Shown: piece after piece, positions 52,429 through 61,600 of the stretch
Layout: every line of letters begins with the position of its first letter
How positions within the stretch are numbered: position 1 is the stretch's first letter
Source of the DNA: Hymenobacter psychrotolerans DSM 18569
GTDB taxonomy: Bacteria > Bacteroidota > Bacteroidia > Cytophagales > Hymenobacteraceae
Reading direction: 5' to 3'
Assembly (NCBI RefSeq): GCF_900142395.1
Contig: NZ_FRAS01000002.1
Coordinates: forward strand, 248,001 to 312,000
DNA length: 64,000 bases
Made by a program: the position numbers and the translations under genes
Notes under the pieces: model-generated
What the model was told of the DNA's origin: nothing
Databases searched by the model: none
What the model saw: the letters and a program-made list of their open reading frames with translations, nothing else

Positions 52429-52629
52429 CTAAACAGCGGCAATACGCTCAACCTTTACCGCATTCAGGCCTTTTTTGCCTTCGATTACTTCAAATGAAAC
52501 CCGGTCGTTTTCGCGGATTTCGTGAATCAAACCGGTTTGATGTACAAAGATATCCTGGTTGTTTTCGTCCTGGATGATAAAACCGAAGCCCTTCGACTCG
52601 TTGAAGAACTTTACTTTTCCCGTTTTCAT
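52429..52629 (-). CDS. Cold-shock domain protein (CspA family)
   Basis: This 66-aa protein is a single cold-shock domain that binds single-stranded RNA and DNA. RNP1 is KGFGFI and RNP2 is DIFVHQ, both intact. The start at MKTGKVKFFNESKG is the family norm and rejects a longer upstream reading. It is divergent from the low-complexity protein gene, 243 bases away, and a TAGATTTA (52678-52671) near-consensus -7 lies upstream on its strand. Confidence 0.96.
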   Translation of the reverse strand: MKTGKVKFFNESKGFGFIIQDENNQDIFVHQTGLIHEIRENDRVSFEVIEGKKGLNAVKVERIAAV

Positions 52630-52872
52630 AGAAGACCTGATGTTGTTGTGGAAATGTGGAAAGACGCTGGTAAATCTAAGGGGTATTTCGAATAATCGAT
52701 TTACCGGGGGCTGAAAATGGGAGGGACAGGGGCCCGGAAAGCAGCCGCAGCGGTGCTGATAGTCAGGCGGCTGCCGGAATTGGGCAGGCTGGCTCAAACA
52801 AACAATGCGCGAAAACTGCGCGTATAGTTTGGGGCGCAAGCAGTTCTTCCCTCCTCTAATTTTCTAATTCCC

Positions 52873-54411
52873 ATGGCAACCGAAGATAAAACCCCACAAA
52901 ACACGACTCCGCAAAACAGCGCCAGCAACCCCGCCTCCACAAACCAGGCAACTGCCCAAGGCAGCCGTGCAGGAACCCAGAGCCAGCCTTCAGCGGCCAG
53001 AAACGAGCCCGCGCGCCCCGGAGCCTCAGATGGCGCAACTGGAGAAGCATCCTCCAGCACATCGTTGGCCGCCTCCGAAACCAGCATGGGGCAGGGCAGC
53101 ACGGGCAAAGCTTCTTCTGGCAGCACAGCTTCGGCCGCGTCCCGGAAGTCTGCGGCCGCCGGCTCTGCATCCGGAAGCCGCAAAACCAGCGCTGCTGGCG
53201 GCAAGCAAAGCGCCAACAATAAAAGCTCGATAGTCGGCAGCAAGGGCTCTAACTACGATATCAGCAGCACCCAGGACAGCTACCAGGACGCCGACCGCCA
53301 GGAAAACCAGAACAGCGGGGCCAGTCGCGGCGAGTTTGGTACCCACGGCCCGGGCAACACGCAGGGCGGCTACGGCAATCAGTACCGCGAAACCAACGAC
53401 TACAACCGCAGCGGCTACTACAACGACGACCGGGGGTATGGCGGCCACTCCGGGCCCGACCAAAACTCGTACCGTGCCTATGACGGCCGCGGCCGCTATG
53501 GCCACGAGGACCCCCGCAGCCAGGGCGGATACGGCGGGCAGTATTCTGACCGCCGGCCGGACGACTATAACCGCCAGGACTACGGCCCGCGCGGCGGCTA
53601 CTCGGGCCGCCAGGACTACGACTCGCGGGGCTATGATGGACCGCAGGACCGGGGCGGCTACGGCCAGGGCAACTTTGGGGGGCGCCTCCAGGACGACTAC
53701 GGCCAGCGTGGCAACGACCGGCCCTACGGAAACGGCGGCTACACTACCGGCAACTATCAGAGCCGCGACTACCAGAGCCGCGACAACGACTACGGCCGCG
53801 CCGACCAGAGCCGCTCGGAGCGCTACCCCAACGATAATGGCTCGGGCTATGGCCGTGGCCAGGGCTACAGCAACGACTACGGCAACTCCTCGGGGGGTAG
53901 CCACTACGACAGCCGCAACGCCGGTTACGGCCAGCAGTATTACGGCAACCAGGGCCGCAATCAGAATGAAGATTCCCGCTCGTCGCGAGGGGGCTATGAC
54001 AACCAGGGCCATTCTGACCAAAGCAACTACCGCGGCCAGCGCGACGCGTACGGCTACCAGCAGCGCGGCTACGGCCACGACGAAGCCGGCCGCTACCAGG
54101 ACGGTGGCCGGCCAGGCGGGCAGCAGGGCCGCGGCTCCTGGGGCGATGCTCCGGAAAACCGCAACGGCTATACCGGCGGCAGCTACGGCGGCAATTCCGG
54201 CCAGGGCTATGGCTCCCGCGGAGGATCCTACAACGATGAGTATGATTCACCGAACCGCAACAGCCGTAGCGGCTCACCTGCCCGCGGCGACTACGACCGG
54301 CACGACCAGAGCCGCAACTATGGCCAGGACCGGCGCGAGCAATACCGCAATTCAGACGAGCCGGACTACGGCTCGGCCCCGCGCCGCAACCGTGGCCGCG
54401 ACGACGAGTAG
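52873..54411 (+). CDS. Disordered Gly/Tyr/Arg/Asp-rich low-complexity protein
   Basis: I do not recognise a family. The 512-aa product has no signal peptide and no globular domain in sight. Residues 1-130 are rich in Ser, Ala, Thr, Gln and Gly. From about 130 to the end, it is a Gly, Tyr, Asp, Arg, Asn and Gln composition with many YG, GY and DY pairs and several RGG (PRGGYSG, DRGGYG, SRGGYD, SRGGS). Short motifs such as NYQSRDYQSRDN recur without strict periodicity. Such composition resembles phase-separating RNA-binding protein tails (FUS-like) in eukaryotes. It lies opposite a cold-shock gene. Function is unknown. Confidence 0.8.
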   Translation: MATEDKTPQNTTPQNSASNPASTNQATAQGSRAGTQSQPSAARNEPARPGASDGATGEASSSTSLAASETSMGQGSTGKASSGSTASAASRKSAAAGSASGSRKTSAAGGKQSANNKSSIVGSKGSNYDISSTQDSYQDADRQENQNSGASRGEFGTHGPGNTQGGYGNQYRETNDYNRSGYYNDDRGYGGHSGPDQNSYRAYDGRGRYGHEDPRSQGGYGGQYSDRRPDDYNRQDYGPRGGYSGRQDYDSRGYDGPQDRGGYGQGNFGGRLQDDYGQRGNDRPYGNGGYTTGNYQSRDYQSRDNDYGRADQSRSERYPNDNGSGYGRGQGYSNDYGNSSGGSHYDSRNAGYGQQYYGNQGRNQNEDSRSSRGGYDNQGHSDQSNYRGQRDAYGYQQRGYGHDEAGRYQDGGRPGGQQGRGSWGDAPENRNGYTGGSYGGNSGQGYGSRGGSYNDEYDSPNRNSRSGSPARGDYDRHDQSRNYGQDRREQYRNSDEPDYGSAPRRNRGRDDE

Positions 54412-54441
54412 GTAGAAGCTCTACGACGTTATACAAAAGGC

Positions 54442-54475
54442 AAAAGGGCTCCACTGCATCAGTGGGGCCCTTTTT
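54442..54475 (+). terminator. Intrinsic terminator after the low-complexity gene
   Basis: AAAAGGGCTCCACTG and CAGTGGGGCCCTTTTT pair with a small interior mismatch, 30 bases after the stop and 27 before the convergent gene's stop. Confidence 0.8.
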
Positions 54476-54501
54476 GTGGGTCTTGGAAAGCAAGCGAGTA
54501 A

Positions 54502-55371
54502 CTATCTGGGTTTCTTCTTGGCCAGATAGATGCGCCCTTTCTCGTTGCTGAACACAAAATCAGTGTTGTTGATGAAAGCCAGCGCTTCGGCCTGGCCGGT
54601 GCTGGCAATCGGGAGGCAGCTTTTGGACCCGTCGAAGAGGCGGCGGCCGGGCTGGCGCTCCACCAGATAGATGTGGCCGTAGCCCAGCAGCGCCACCGTA
54701 AGGCCATCGGGGCTTATATCGGCCGAGGTAACCCAGGTATTGACGCGGATACTGTCGAGCAGCGTGGCCACGTGCCGGCCGGGGCGGGCAGGCAGCGCGT
54801 ACATCTTCACATACTTGCTGTTGCCCCGGTTTTTGGTGAACAGATACAAACTATCCTGGCGGTAGAAGAAGGCCTCGCAATCGAAGTTGCGGGCCGTTTT
54901 GCGGGGCGGAAAGCGGCGCTGGTCGGGGTAGCTGAACCGGATGGTGTCTACCTGGCGCAGATCGGAACCGCTGAGCCGGTAGATGCACAGGTTGCGGCGC
55001 TTGTTCTGGTTGTTGCCGAAGTCGCCGATGTAAATACGTCCCTCGGGGTCCCGCGCCAGGTCTTCCCAGTCGATATTGACGAGCGGGTTCAGGTTCAGGG
55101 TTTGCAGCAGGTCGCCCTCGGGGGTTACTTTAAACAGCGCCGCCGCGCTGCCCCCGTCGCCGTGAGTCCACAGGCTGCCGTATTTGTCGGCCAGCGCAAA
55201 GCCCGAGCTTTCGCCCACAGTGCCCTTGCGTATTTTGCCGGTCTGCGTCACGGTATACTGCTCCGATACACGCGAAAAGTCGCCTCGCCCGTCGCTGTTG
55301 CCACAGCCACAAATCACGGATTGCAGAAAAACGAGGGCCGGAAACAGTTTGTCGCGCAGTAAAAACAGCAT
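54502..55371 (-). CDS. Lipoprotein with propeller-like domain
   Basis: This 289-aa product starts at ATG 55371 (a GTG lies two codons earlier) and has a hydrophobic segment ending in ICGCGNS, a possible lipobox. The rest looks like a beta-propeller: SSGFALADKYGSLWTHGDGG, NIDWEDLARDPEGRIYIGDFG and SADISPDGLTVALLGYGHIY. The WEDLARDPEG motif resembles proteins annotated as SdiA-regulated or phytase-like, whose function is not clear. It is transcribed alone. Confidence 0.8.
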   Translation of the reverse strand: MLFLLRDKLFPALVFLQSVICGCGNSDGRGDFSRVSEQYTVTQTGKIRKGTVGESSGFALADKYGSLWTHGDGGSAAALFKVTPEGDLLQTLNLNPLVNIDWEDLARDPEGRIYIGDFGNNQNKRRNLCIYRLSGSDLRQVDTIRFSYPDQRRFPPRKTARNFDCEAFFYRQDSLYLFTKNRGNSKYVKMYALPARPGRHVATLLDSIRVNTWVTSADISPDGLTVALLGYGHIYLVERQPGRRLFDGSKSCLPIASTGQAEALAFINNTDFVFSNEKGRIYLAKKKPR

Positions 55372-55478
55372 AAGCACAAGGGTTGGTGCCCTGTGTTACG
55401 CCCCCGCGCCCGGATGGTTAGCGCGGCGTACGAGCCCTGCGGCCGCGCTGCCATCAGCAGGCGGCCCGCCGCCCCGGC

Positions 55479-56531
55479 TTACCGAAGCACCAGATAAGGC
55501 AGCAGCCGCTCATACGTGGCCTCGTCCAGAATACGGATCTGGCGTAGGTCAGCGGGCTGGCGGAAGGGGCCGTGCTGCTGCCGAAACGCTACCAGTACGC
55601 GCGCCAGGCGCTTGCCCACGTACGGATGGGCCTGCAGCGTTTCAAAGGACGCATTATTGACATCAACCCCGGCCGGCGCGAAATCCGGGCGCACGAAGGT
55701 GTACTTGCGCAGGCTGTCCACCAGGTCGGGCGCGTCGCGCAGGCTGTAGAGCTCGGCCAGCTGACTGGCGCTGCGGAAGCCGCCCAGCCGCTGCCGGTAC
55801 TCCACTACCCGCGCCGAAAGCCCCCGCCCGATTCCCCGGATCCGCATCAGCTGCGTCGTATCGGCCACATTGAGGTCGAACGGCTGCAGGTTGCGCGGCT
55901 TGCGGGTGTACTTAGAGGGGGTTGCCTCAGCGAAGGACTTGCCTGCGAAGCGGCTACCAGCGCCATCGGGGCTGCGGCCGGCATACGTGCGGGCTTCCCG
56001 GGCCGACAGCTGCTCAGGCAGTTGGATGTAGGGCGCCAGCCGGGCATACGTTGTGTCGGAGAGGCCGTAGGCGCGGCGCAGCTGCTCTTTGGCCCGGAAT
56101 CCGCCCACGGCATCCCGGTACTTCACCAGCCGCTCGCCCAGCCAGGCCGGCAGCCCGCGCGCCTGCCAGTCGGTAGCCGAAAATAAGTTGGGGTCGAACG
56201 GAGCGAGGGCAACCTGTGGCACGTGCGGCCTGGCCGCATAGGTGCGCTTGGGGTAGCGGCTGCCATATGCTGGTCGGGGCTGGCGTTGGGCGGCCAGCTC
56301 CGCTGCCCATTGGTTTAGGTGCTGGCGGTCGGCGGCAGGCTGGTAGGAGGGCAGGTGGGGCCGCAACAGCGTGGGCGCAAACAGGAGTAGCACCAGCAAG
56401 GCCAGCAGCACGACAAACCCAGAGGTTTCGCGGCGCGAAAAGCCAAAATAGCGGCGCCGGGCAACATGCAGAGACTGTAGAAAACCCGTGGAGCGGGCCG
56501 CCGGTTTGGCGGGGCGGGTAGAAGACGCCAT
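55479..56531 (-). CDS. Membrane-anchored helix-hairpin-helix protein
   Basis: This 350-aa protein has one membrane helix (GFVVLLALLVLLLFAPTLL, about residues 38-56), then an extracytoplasmic part with several ComEA-like helix-hairpin-helix units: LPAWLGERLVKYRDAVGGF, IRGIGRGLSARVVEYRQRLG and AHPYVGKRLARVLVAFRQQHG. HhH units of this type bind DNA backbone; ComEA is the DNA receptor of competence. Three repeats in a row are more than in ComEA. The start at MASSTRP gives the expected topology. A DNA-uptake role is plausible, not shown. Confidence 0.8.
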   Translation of the reverse strand: MASSTRPAKPAARSTGFLQSLHVARRRYFGFSRRETSGFVVLLALLVLLLFAPTLLRPHLPSYQPAADRQHLNQWAAELAAQRQPRPAYGSRYPKRTYAARPHVPQVALAPFDPNLFSATDWQARGLPAWLGERLVKYRDAVGGFRAKEQLRRAYGLSDTTYARLAPYIQLPEQLSAREARTYAGRSPDGAGSRFAGKSFAEATPSKYTRKPRNLQPFDLNVADTTQLMRIRGIGRGLSARVVEYRQRLGGFRSASQLAELYSLRDAPDLVDSLRKYTFVRPDFAPAGVDVNNASFETLQAHPYVGKRLARVLVAFRQQHGPFRQPADLRQIRILDEATYERLLPYLVLR

Positions 56532-56857
56532 ACGTAACAGAAAAACGAATCGACTGAAATAGGCTGGATAACGAAAGCAGTATACCAGAAATACCTGACA
56601 AGCAAAAAACCACTTTCTGCCGTCCCGTTCCGCCGCAAACAGTCTGGCAGGAGCACGGCTGCAGCAGCAGAAGCAACTGCCGGAAACCAGGGCAAACCAG
56701 CTGGCAGAAAGGGCGGACCGGTGCAGGAGCCGGTACCTTGCAGCGCCGTTACGCCGGCACGAATCCCGGCGGGCGTTGCCTGCGTAATTGCCGAATCCGT
56801 TATGGGCCCGTATCATTACGCGCCGTTACGGCACTTTCCCTTCCGTCTATCCTCGCC
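56532..56857. other. Gene-free divergent stretch
   Basis: This 326-base region lies between the divergent HhH and DinB genes. In-frame extensions of both genes run through it but look unconserved in composition. I see no clear promoter, hairpin or repeat. Confidence 0.4.
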
Positions 56858-57442
56858 ATGAGCCAGCCCGCTACCAATACAACCGCGTTTTTTGATGGCC
56901 TGACTGCCGAGCTGGCCGCCCTGCGCGAGATAACGCATCAACGCTTCCGGCCTCTCTCCGACGACCAGCTGAACCGGCGGCCCTCGCCCGATAAATGGAG
57001 CGTGGGGCAGTGCCTGGAGCACCTCAATATTGTGGGAGGGCTGTATCTGCCCACCATCACGCGCAAGCTGAAGCAGGCCAAGGAGCGCGGCAGCAAGCCG
57101 GCCGGCACCGTGAAGCACGGCTACATCGGGCGCAGAATGACGGAAGCCTTGCGCACGCCGCCCACGCAGAAACCCATGAAAACCCCGCAGCAGTTTGCCC
57201 CCAGTGGTTCGCGCCTGCCCCGCACGGTGGTGGAGGTGTTCAGCCGGCAGCTTGATGAGCTGACAAACCTGCTGGAGCAGGCCCGGCAGGTCAACGCCAA
57301 TGCTGTGCGCATTCCCAACCCAATTATTCCGCTGCTCTGGCCCCGCCTTACCGATGTAGCCGAGATGCTGGTAGTGCACATCCGGCGGCACGTAGCACAG
57401 GCCGAGCGAGTACTCGACAGCCGCCCCCCAACCGCCGCCTGA
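56858..57442 (+). CDS. DinB family protein
   Basis: This 194-aa protein is a DinB-like four-helix bundle (DinB_2 type). It shows LREITHQRFRPLSDDQLNRR and PDKWSVGQCLEHLNIVGGLY, whose His is the first metal ligand, and EMLVVHIRRHVAQAERVL with the last two ligands (HxxxH). Some members are thiol-dependent metalloenzymes; substrate is unknown here. It sits alone, followed by a strong terminator. Confidence 0.88.
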   Translation: MSQPATNTTAFFDGLTAELAALREITHQRFRPLSDDQLNRRPSPDKWSVGQCLEHLNIVGGLYLPTITRKLKQAKERGSKPAGTVKHGYIGRRMTEALRTPPTQKPMKTPQQFAPSGSRLPRTVVEVFSRQLDELTNLLEQARQVNANAVRIPNPIIPLLWPRLTDVAEMLVVHIRRHVAQAERVLDSRPPTAA

Positions 57443-57458
57443 CCTGCTCACTGCCAAC

Positions 57459-57503
57459 GCATAAAAAAGCCTGACTCCGGGAAGAAGTCAGGCTTTTTTA
57501 TGC
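57459..57503. terminator. Bidirectional intrinsic terminator
   Basis: The 18-base arms are GCATAAAAAAGCCTGACT and its complement, around a short loop. It is between the convergent DinB and outer-membrane barrel genes and has T runs on both strands. Confidence 0.9.
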
Positions 57504-57513
57504 GGAACGGTGC

Positions 57514-58227
57514 CTACTTGGTGGCGAAGAAGTAGTTCACAGAAAACTGAAGCGTACGGTCTTTGAAGCTGCTGTTGTCGTCGTAGTCATTTTTGGGCAG
57601 CATGTTGGTCAGACCCAGGGCGTAGCCGGCCTGCACCTGAAACGGACCGGCTTTGTAGCCGATGCCGCCATTCAGGCCCGCATTGATGCGACGTAGGTAG
57701 AGCTTATCGTCGTCGCCTTCCTCGTTGGCAAACTTCACCGACGTGCTTTCGGTGTTAGAAAAGCTTTGGCCACTTACCGAGCCTTTCACTTTGGCTTTAA
57801 CCTTGCCTCCCAGCCCGATGCCAACGTACGGTCCGGCAAAAATCTGGAAGCCATTGTCGCCCCCGGTCGTATACACAAAGTTCAGCGGAATGTCGAGGTA
57901 ATTGAGGGCGGCGTCCATTTCGGAGTCAATCGAAATTGTTTCGCCCGCGAAGGTTTCCGTCATCGACTCCTTGATTTTGAAGCCCTTTTGCGAGAACATC
58001 AGCGAAGGCTGGAATGCCACGTTGCCAAATTGCGCGTTGATGGTGATACCTGCCTGCGCGCCGGCCTTCATTTTGGTGTCAATGTCTTCGGCATCTTCAA
58101 TATCGGCCTTGATGTTAGCCAGATTGAGACCCAGACGAGGACCGATAGTTACCTGAGCCTGCGCGGTGCCAGCACCAGCTACCAGCAGGGCAGAGGCCAG
58201 CAAACCTTTTAGTAGGATTGATTTCAT
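57514..58227 (-). CDS. Outer membrane beta-barrel protein (PorT-like family)
   Basis: This 237-aa protein has a signal peptide (MKSILLKGLLASALLVAGAG onward) and an eight-stranded-type barrel pattern: GPRLGLNLANI, AGITINAQFGNVAFQPSLMF, NYLDIPLNFVYTTGG and GYKAGPFQVQAGYALGL, and it ends in an aromatic strand (LQFSVNYFFATK). This fits the OMP_b-brl_2 family common in Bacteroidota. A specific function, such as PorT in T9SS, cannot be assigned. Confidence 0.88.
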   Translation of the reverse strand: MKSILLKGLLASALLVAGAGTAQAQVTIGPRLGLNLANIKADIEDAEDIDTKMKAGAQAGITINAQFGNVAFQPSLMFSQKGFKIKESMTETFAGETISIDSEMDAALNYLDIPLNFVYTTGGDNGFQIFAGPYVGIGLGGKVKAKVKGSVSGQSFSNTESTSVKFANEEGDDDKLYLRRINAGLNGGIGYKAGPFQVQAGYALGLTNMLPKNDYDDNSSFKDRTLQFSVNYFFATK

Positions 58228-58687
58228 ACGTGTGGAAAAGGGGGAGTGTGAAAGATTGGATGATGAAAAAGAACTCGGTTATAACCCGGCAGGACGCCGC
58301 GCAGGAGCATGGGCAAGCACCGCTCGCAGGCGCAGAAATGCAGTCAGGAAGTAAGAAAGAAGGGCCACCTTGCCGGTGGGCGTAGCAAGCATAGTGCCGC
58401 AACTATTTAGAAGAACATAAACGGGTGGCCGTAGCCGGATAATTGTATAGGGAGGGGTTGCGTGGGAAAGAGCTTACGTTCTGATAGCTAGATGGTAGGG
58501 TGAGTGGCAGGCACTATTCGGATGCAAAGCTAAGGGGAGGATTTCGGATTTCAGATATGGTGCTGAAGAAATAACCCAGGGTTTTTCCGGAAAGAATAAT
58601 TCGCAAAATCGGGCAGACGCGTATGGAATCTGCGCGGGGAGGGCATCTGAATTTTACCAACTTGCCTTCTGCACTCGTTTTGAGCCT
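58228..58687. other. Long divergent intergenic region
   Basis: This 460-base stretch separates the barrel gene (minus) from the alpha-2-macroglobulin-like gene (plus). It should hold both promoters, but I find no clear consensus match. No convincing reading frame or repeat is seen. Confidence 0.4.
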
Positions 58688-61600
58688 ATGCGTCCTTTCC
58701 TGTTTAGCTTACTCGCCCTGCTGATGTTGTTCACCGCCGGTTCCTCGCAGCCCACCCCGCCCGGCAACGGTGGCAAAGCCAACGCCGCCACCTGGAAGAA
58801 AATCGACCAGTTGCTGGCCAAAGACCAGACGGCTTCCGCGGCCAAGCTGCTGGAGCCGCTGTATAAGCAGGCCCGCCAGCGCCAGGACGCGCCGGAGTAT
58901 CTGCGGGCTTTGCTCTACAAGCTGCGGCTGCTGGAAGCCAGGGAGGAAGAGTCTGATGTGCAGGCCATTGCGCTGGTGGAAGCCGACCTGAAAACCGCGC
59001 AGTTTCCGGCCCGGCCCATCCTGCACAGCCTGCTGGCCCGGCTCTACGCCAACTACTACCAGCAGCACCGCTACCAGCTCTACGACCGCACCACCCAGGC
59101 CACCGCTGACCCCGCCGACGCCAGCCGGGCCGATATCCGCACCTGGGATGCCGCCCGCCTCGGCAGCGCCGTTATCAGCCACTACCGCGCCTCCCTGGCC
59201 GACGAGCCCCGGAAGCTGCAGCAGCTGAAACTGGCGGCCCTGGGCTACGCCGTAACGGGCGGCGACGCCGAAAGCCGCGCCCTGGTGCCTACGCTCTACG
59301 ACGTGCTGGCCCGCCGCGCCATCGAGGGCCTCGGCAACGATGAATACTATATCACGAAGCCCGCCGAGCAGTTTGAGTTGAAGGAAGCCGCGCTGTTCGG
59401 CCCGGCCGCTGCCTTTGCCCGCCTGAAGCTGATTGCACCGCCGGCCGATTCGCTCAACGGTCAGTTTCATGTGTTGCAGGTGCTGCAGCAGCTCACCACG
59501 TTCCGGCTGCAGGATGCCGCCAACCCCGCCGCCCTGGCTGACGTGGACCTGGCCCGCCTGCGCTTCGTGCACCAGCACAGCGAGCTGCCCAATAAAGATG
59601 AGCTCTACCGCGCCGCGCTAAGCCAGGCGGCCACTACCTACGCGGCGTTGCCCATCGTCACGCGGTTTATGTTTGAGCAGGCTTCCCTTGAGCAGGAAAC
59701 CAACGCCATACGAGCCCGTGCCCTGGCGCTGGAAGCCGAAAAGCGCTTTTCGAAGTCACGCGGGGCGGCGCAGGCCCGGGCGCTGCGGCAAAGCATTGAG
59801 CAGGTTGAAGTCAGCTTCACGACCGAGGAAACGGTGCTGCCCGGCCAGTCGTGGCTGCTGAAGCTGCAGGTGCGCAACGTGGCCCGGCTCTACGCCAAAG
59901 CGTATCGGGTGAGCAACGCCTACAATGTCCGGCTTTCCGAGCCCGGCACCGCCGAAGACGCGCAGAACTACAGCTTCCAGAAGACGTTTGCCCGCGCCCT
60001 GGCCGGCAAGCCCGCCGCGGCCTGGATGCTGAACGTGCCCGCTCCGGCCGACTACAAAGGTCACTCCGTGCAGTACGCTGGCCCGGCTTTGCCGCTCGGC
60101 CACTACGTCATCGTGATAAGCACCACCGACGAAAATCCGACCAAGGAGCGGGCCGGCGTCATCACGGCGCATTCCTTCCTGGATGTGAGCGAGCTGAGCC
60201 AGGTACGGCGCAGCACGCCCGACGGCACCGGCCTGCTGGTGCTGCACCGGCAGAGCGGGCAGCCGCTGGCCGGAGTGCGGGTGCGGCCCCTGTATCAATA
60301 CTACGACCAGAAAGCGCGCCAGTACAAGCAGCGCCGCGGCGACGTGCTGACGACCAATGCCGAAGGCCAGGCGCAAATTGCGCAGGGTCCGCAAACCGGT
60401 GAAAATGTGCAGCTCAGCAACCTGTTCCTCACGCTGGGCCGCGACTCGCTGCTGGTTGAAAATGTGGGTGGCTACTACCCCCGGCGCCCCCGCAACCCCG
60501 AAGCCGAGCAGCCTCGCTACAATCTTTTCCTGTTCACTGACCGCGCCATCTACCGGCCCGGCCAGACGGTATATTTCAAAGGGATTTTGGCGGAAGTGCG
60601 GGAGGGTGTGGCACGACCTTTCACAAAGCATGGCATTTCGGTTGACTTAAAGGACGTGAACGGGCAGACAGTTAAGTCCCTCGATTTTATCACCTCGGAT
60701 TTTGGCTCTTTCCACGGCTCTTTCATTCTGCCAACTGGTTTGTTGAACGGACAGATGTCACTGCAGACGGTGTATGGTAGCCAGGATTTCGCGGTGGAGG
60801 ACTACAAGCGGCCCACGTTCCAGGTGGCCTTTGAGCCTGTAACCGGTACGCCCGTGCTGGGGCAGGAAGTAACCGTGCGCGGCAAAGCCACCGCCTACGC
60901 CGGCCAGCCCATCGACGGGGCCACGGTACAATACCGCGTGGTGCGCCGCACGTTCTGGCCGATGTTCGGGATGAGCTACCGCAGCCTGTACGGCAACCAG
61001 GGCCGGCCGGAAGTGGAAATCCTCAACGGCACCGCCCAGACCGATTCGGCCGGCGGCTTCGTGGTGAAATTTGTGGCGAAAGGGGAGGACCTGGGCGCGG
61101 CCAGGCGCGGCCCCTGGAACCCCGGCTACGTGTTCGAGGTAACGGCCGACGTGACCGACGCGGCCGGCGAAACCCGCACCGGCCAGCAGTCGGTCAGCCT
61201 CGGCACCAACGCCCTGAGTCTGCGCCTGGAAGTGCCTGAGCTGCTGAACCGGGAAAAGCTACCCGCGTTGCAGCTGCTCAGCACCAACGCCACCGGCGAG
61301 GCTATGTCTGCCCAGGGCCAGCTGCGCCTCTACCGCCTCACGCCGCCCGCTCGCGCCCTGCGTCCGCGCGCCTGGGAACGGCCCGAGCTGGAGGCGCTGA
61401 GCCCGGAGGAGTTCCGGCGCCAGTTCCCGCTCGATGCTTACGCCCGCCAGGACAACGACAGCACCTGGGCCCGCACGCTGGTCCTCACCCAGGACTTCAA
61501 CACCGAAAAAAGTCCGCTGCTGCCCGAAATAGCGAAGGCCCTGAGCAGCCAGCAGCCCGGCCGCTACGTGCTGGAAGCCACTGCCACCGCGCCAGCCTCT

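Noticed and set aside
53026..54415. Long open frames on both strands within the low-complexity gene
   Set aside because: They arise from the repetitive GC-rich codons. Only the frame from 52873 has a sensible start, a 5' region outside the repeats and a terminator after its stop.
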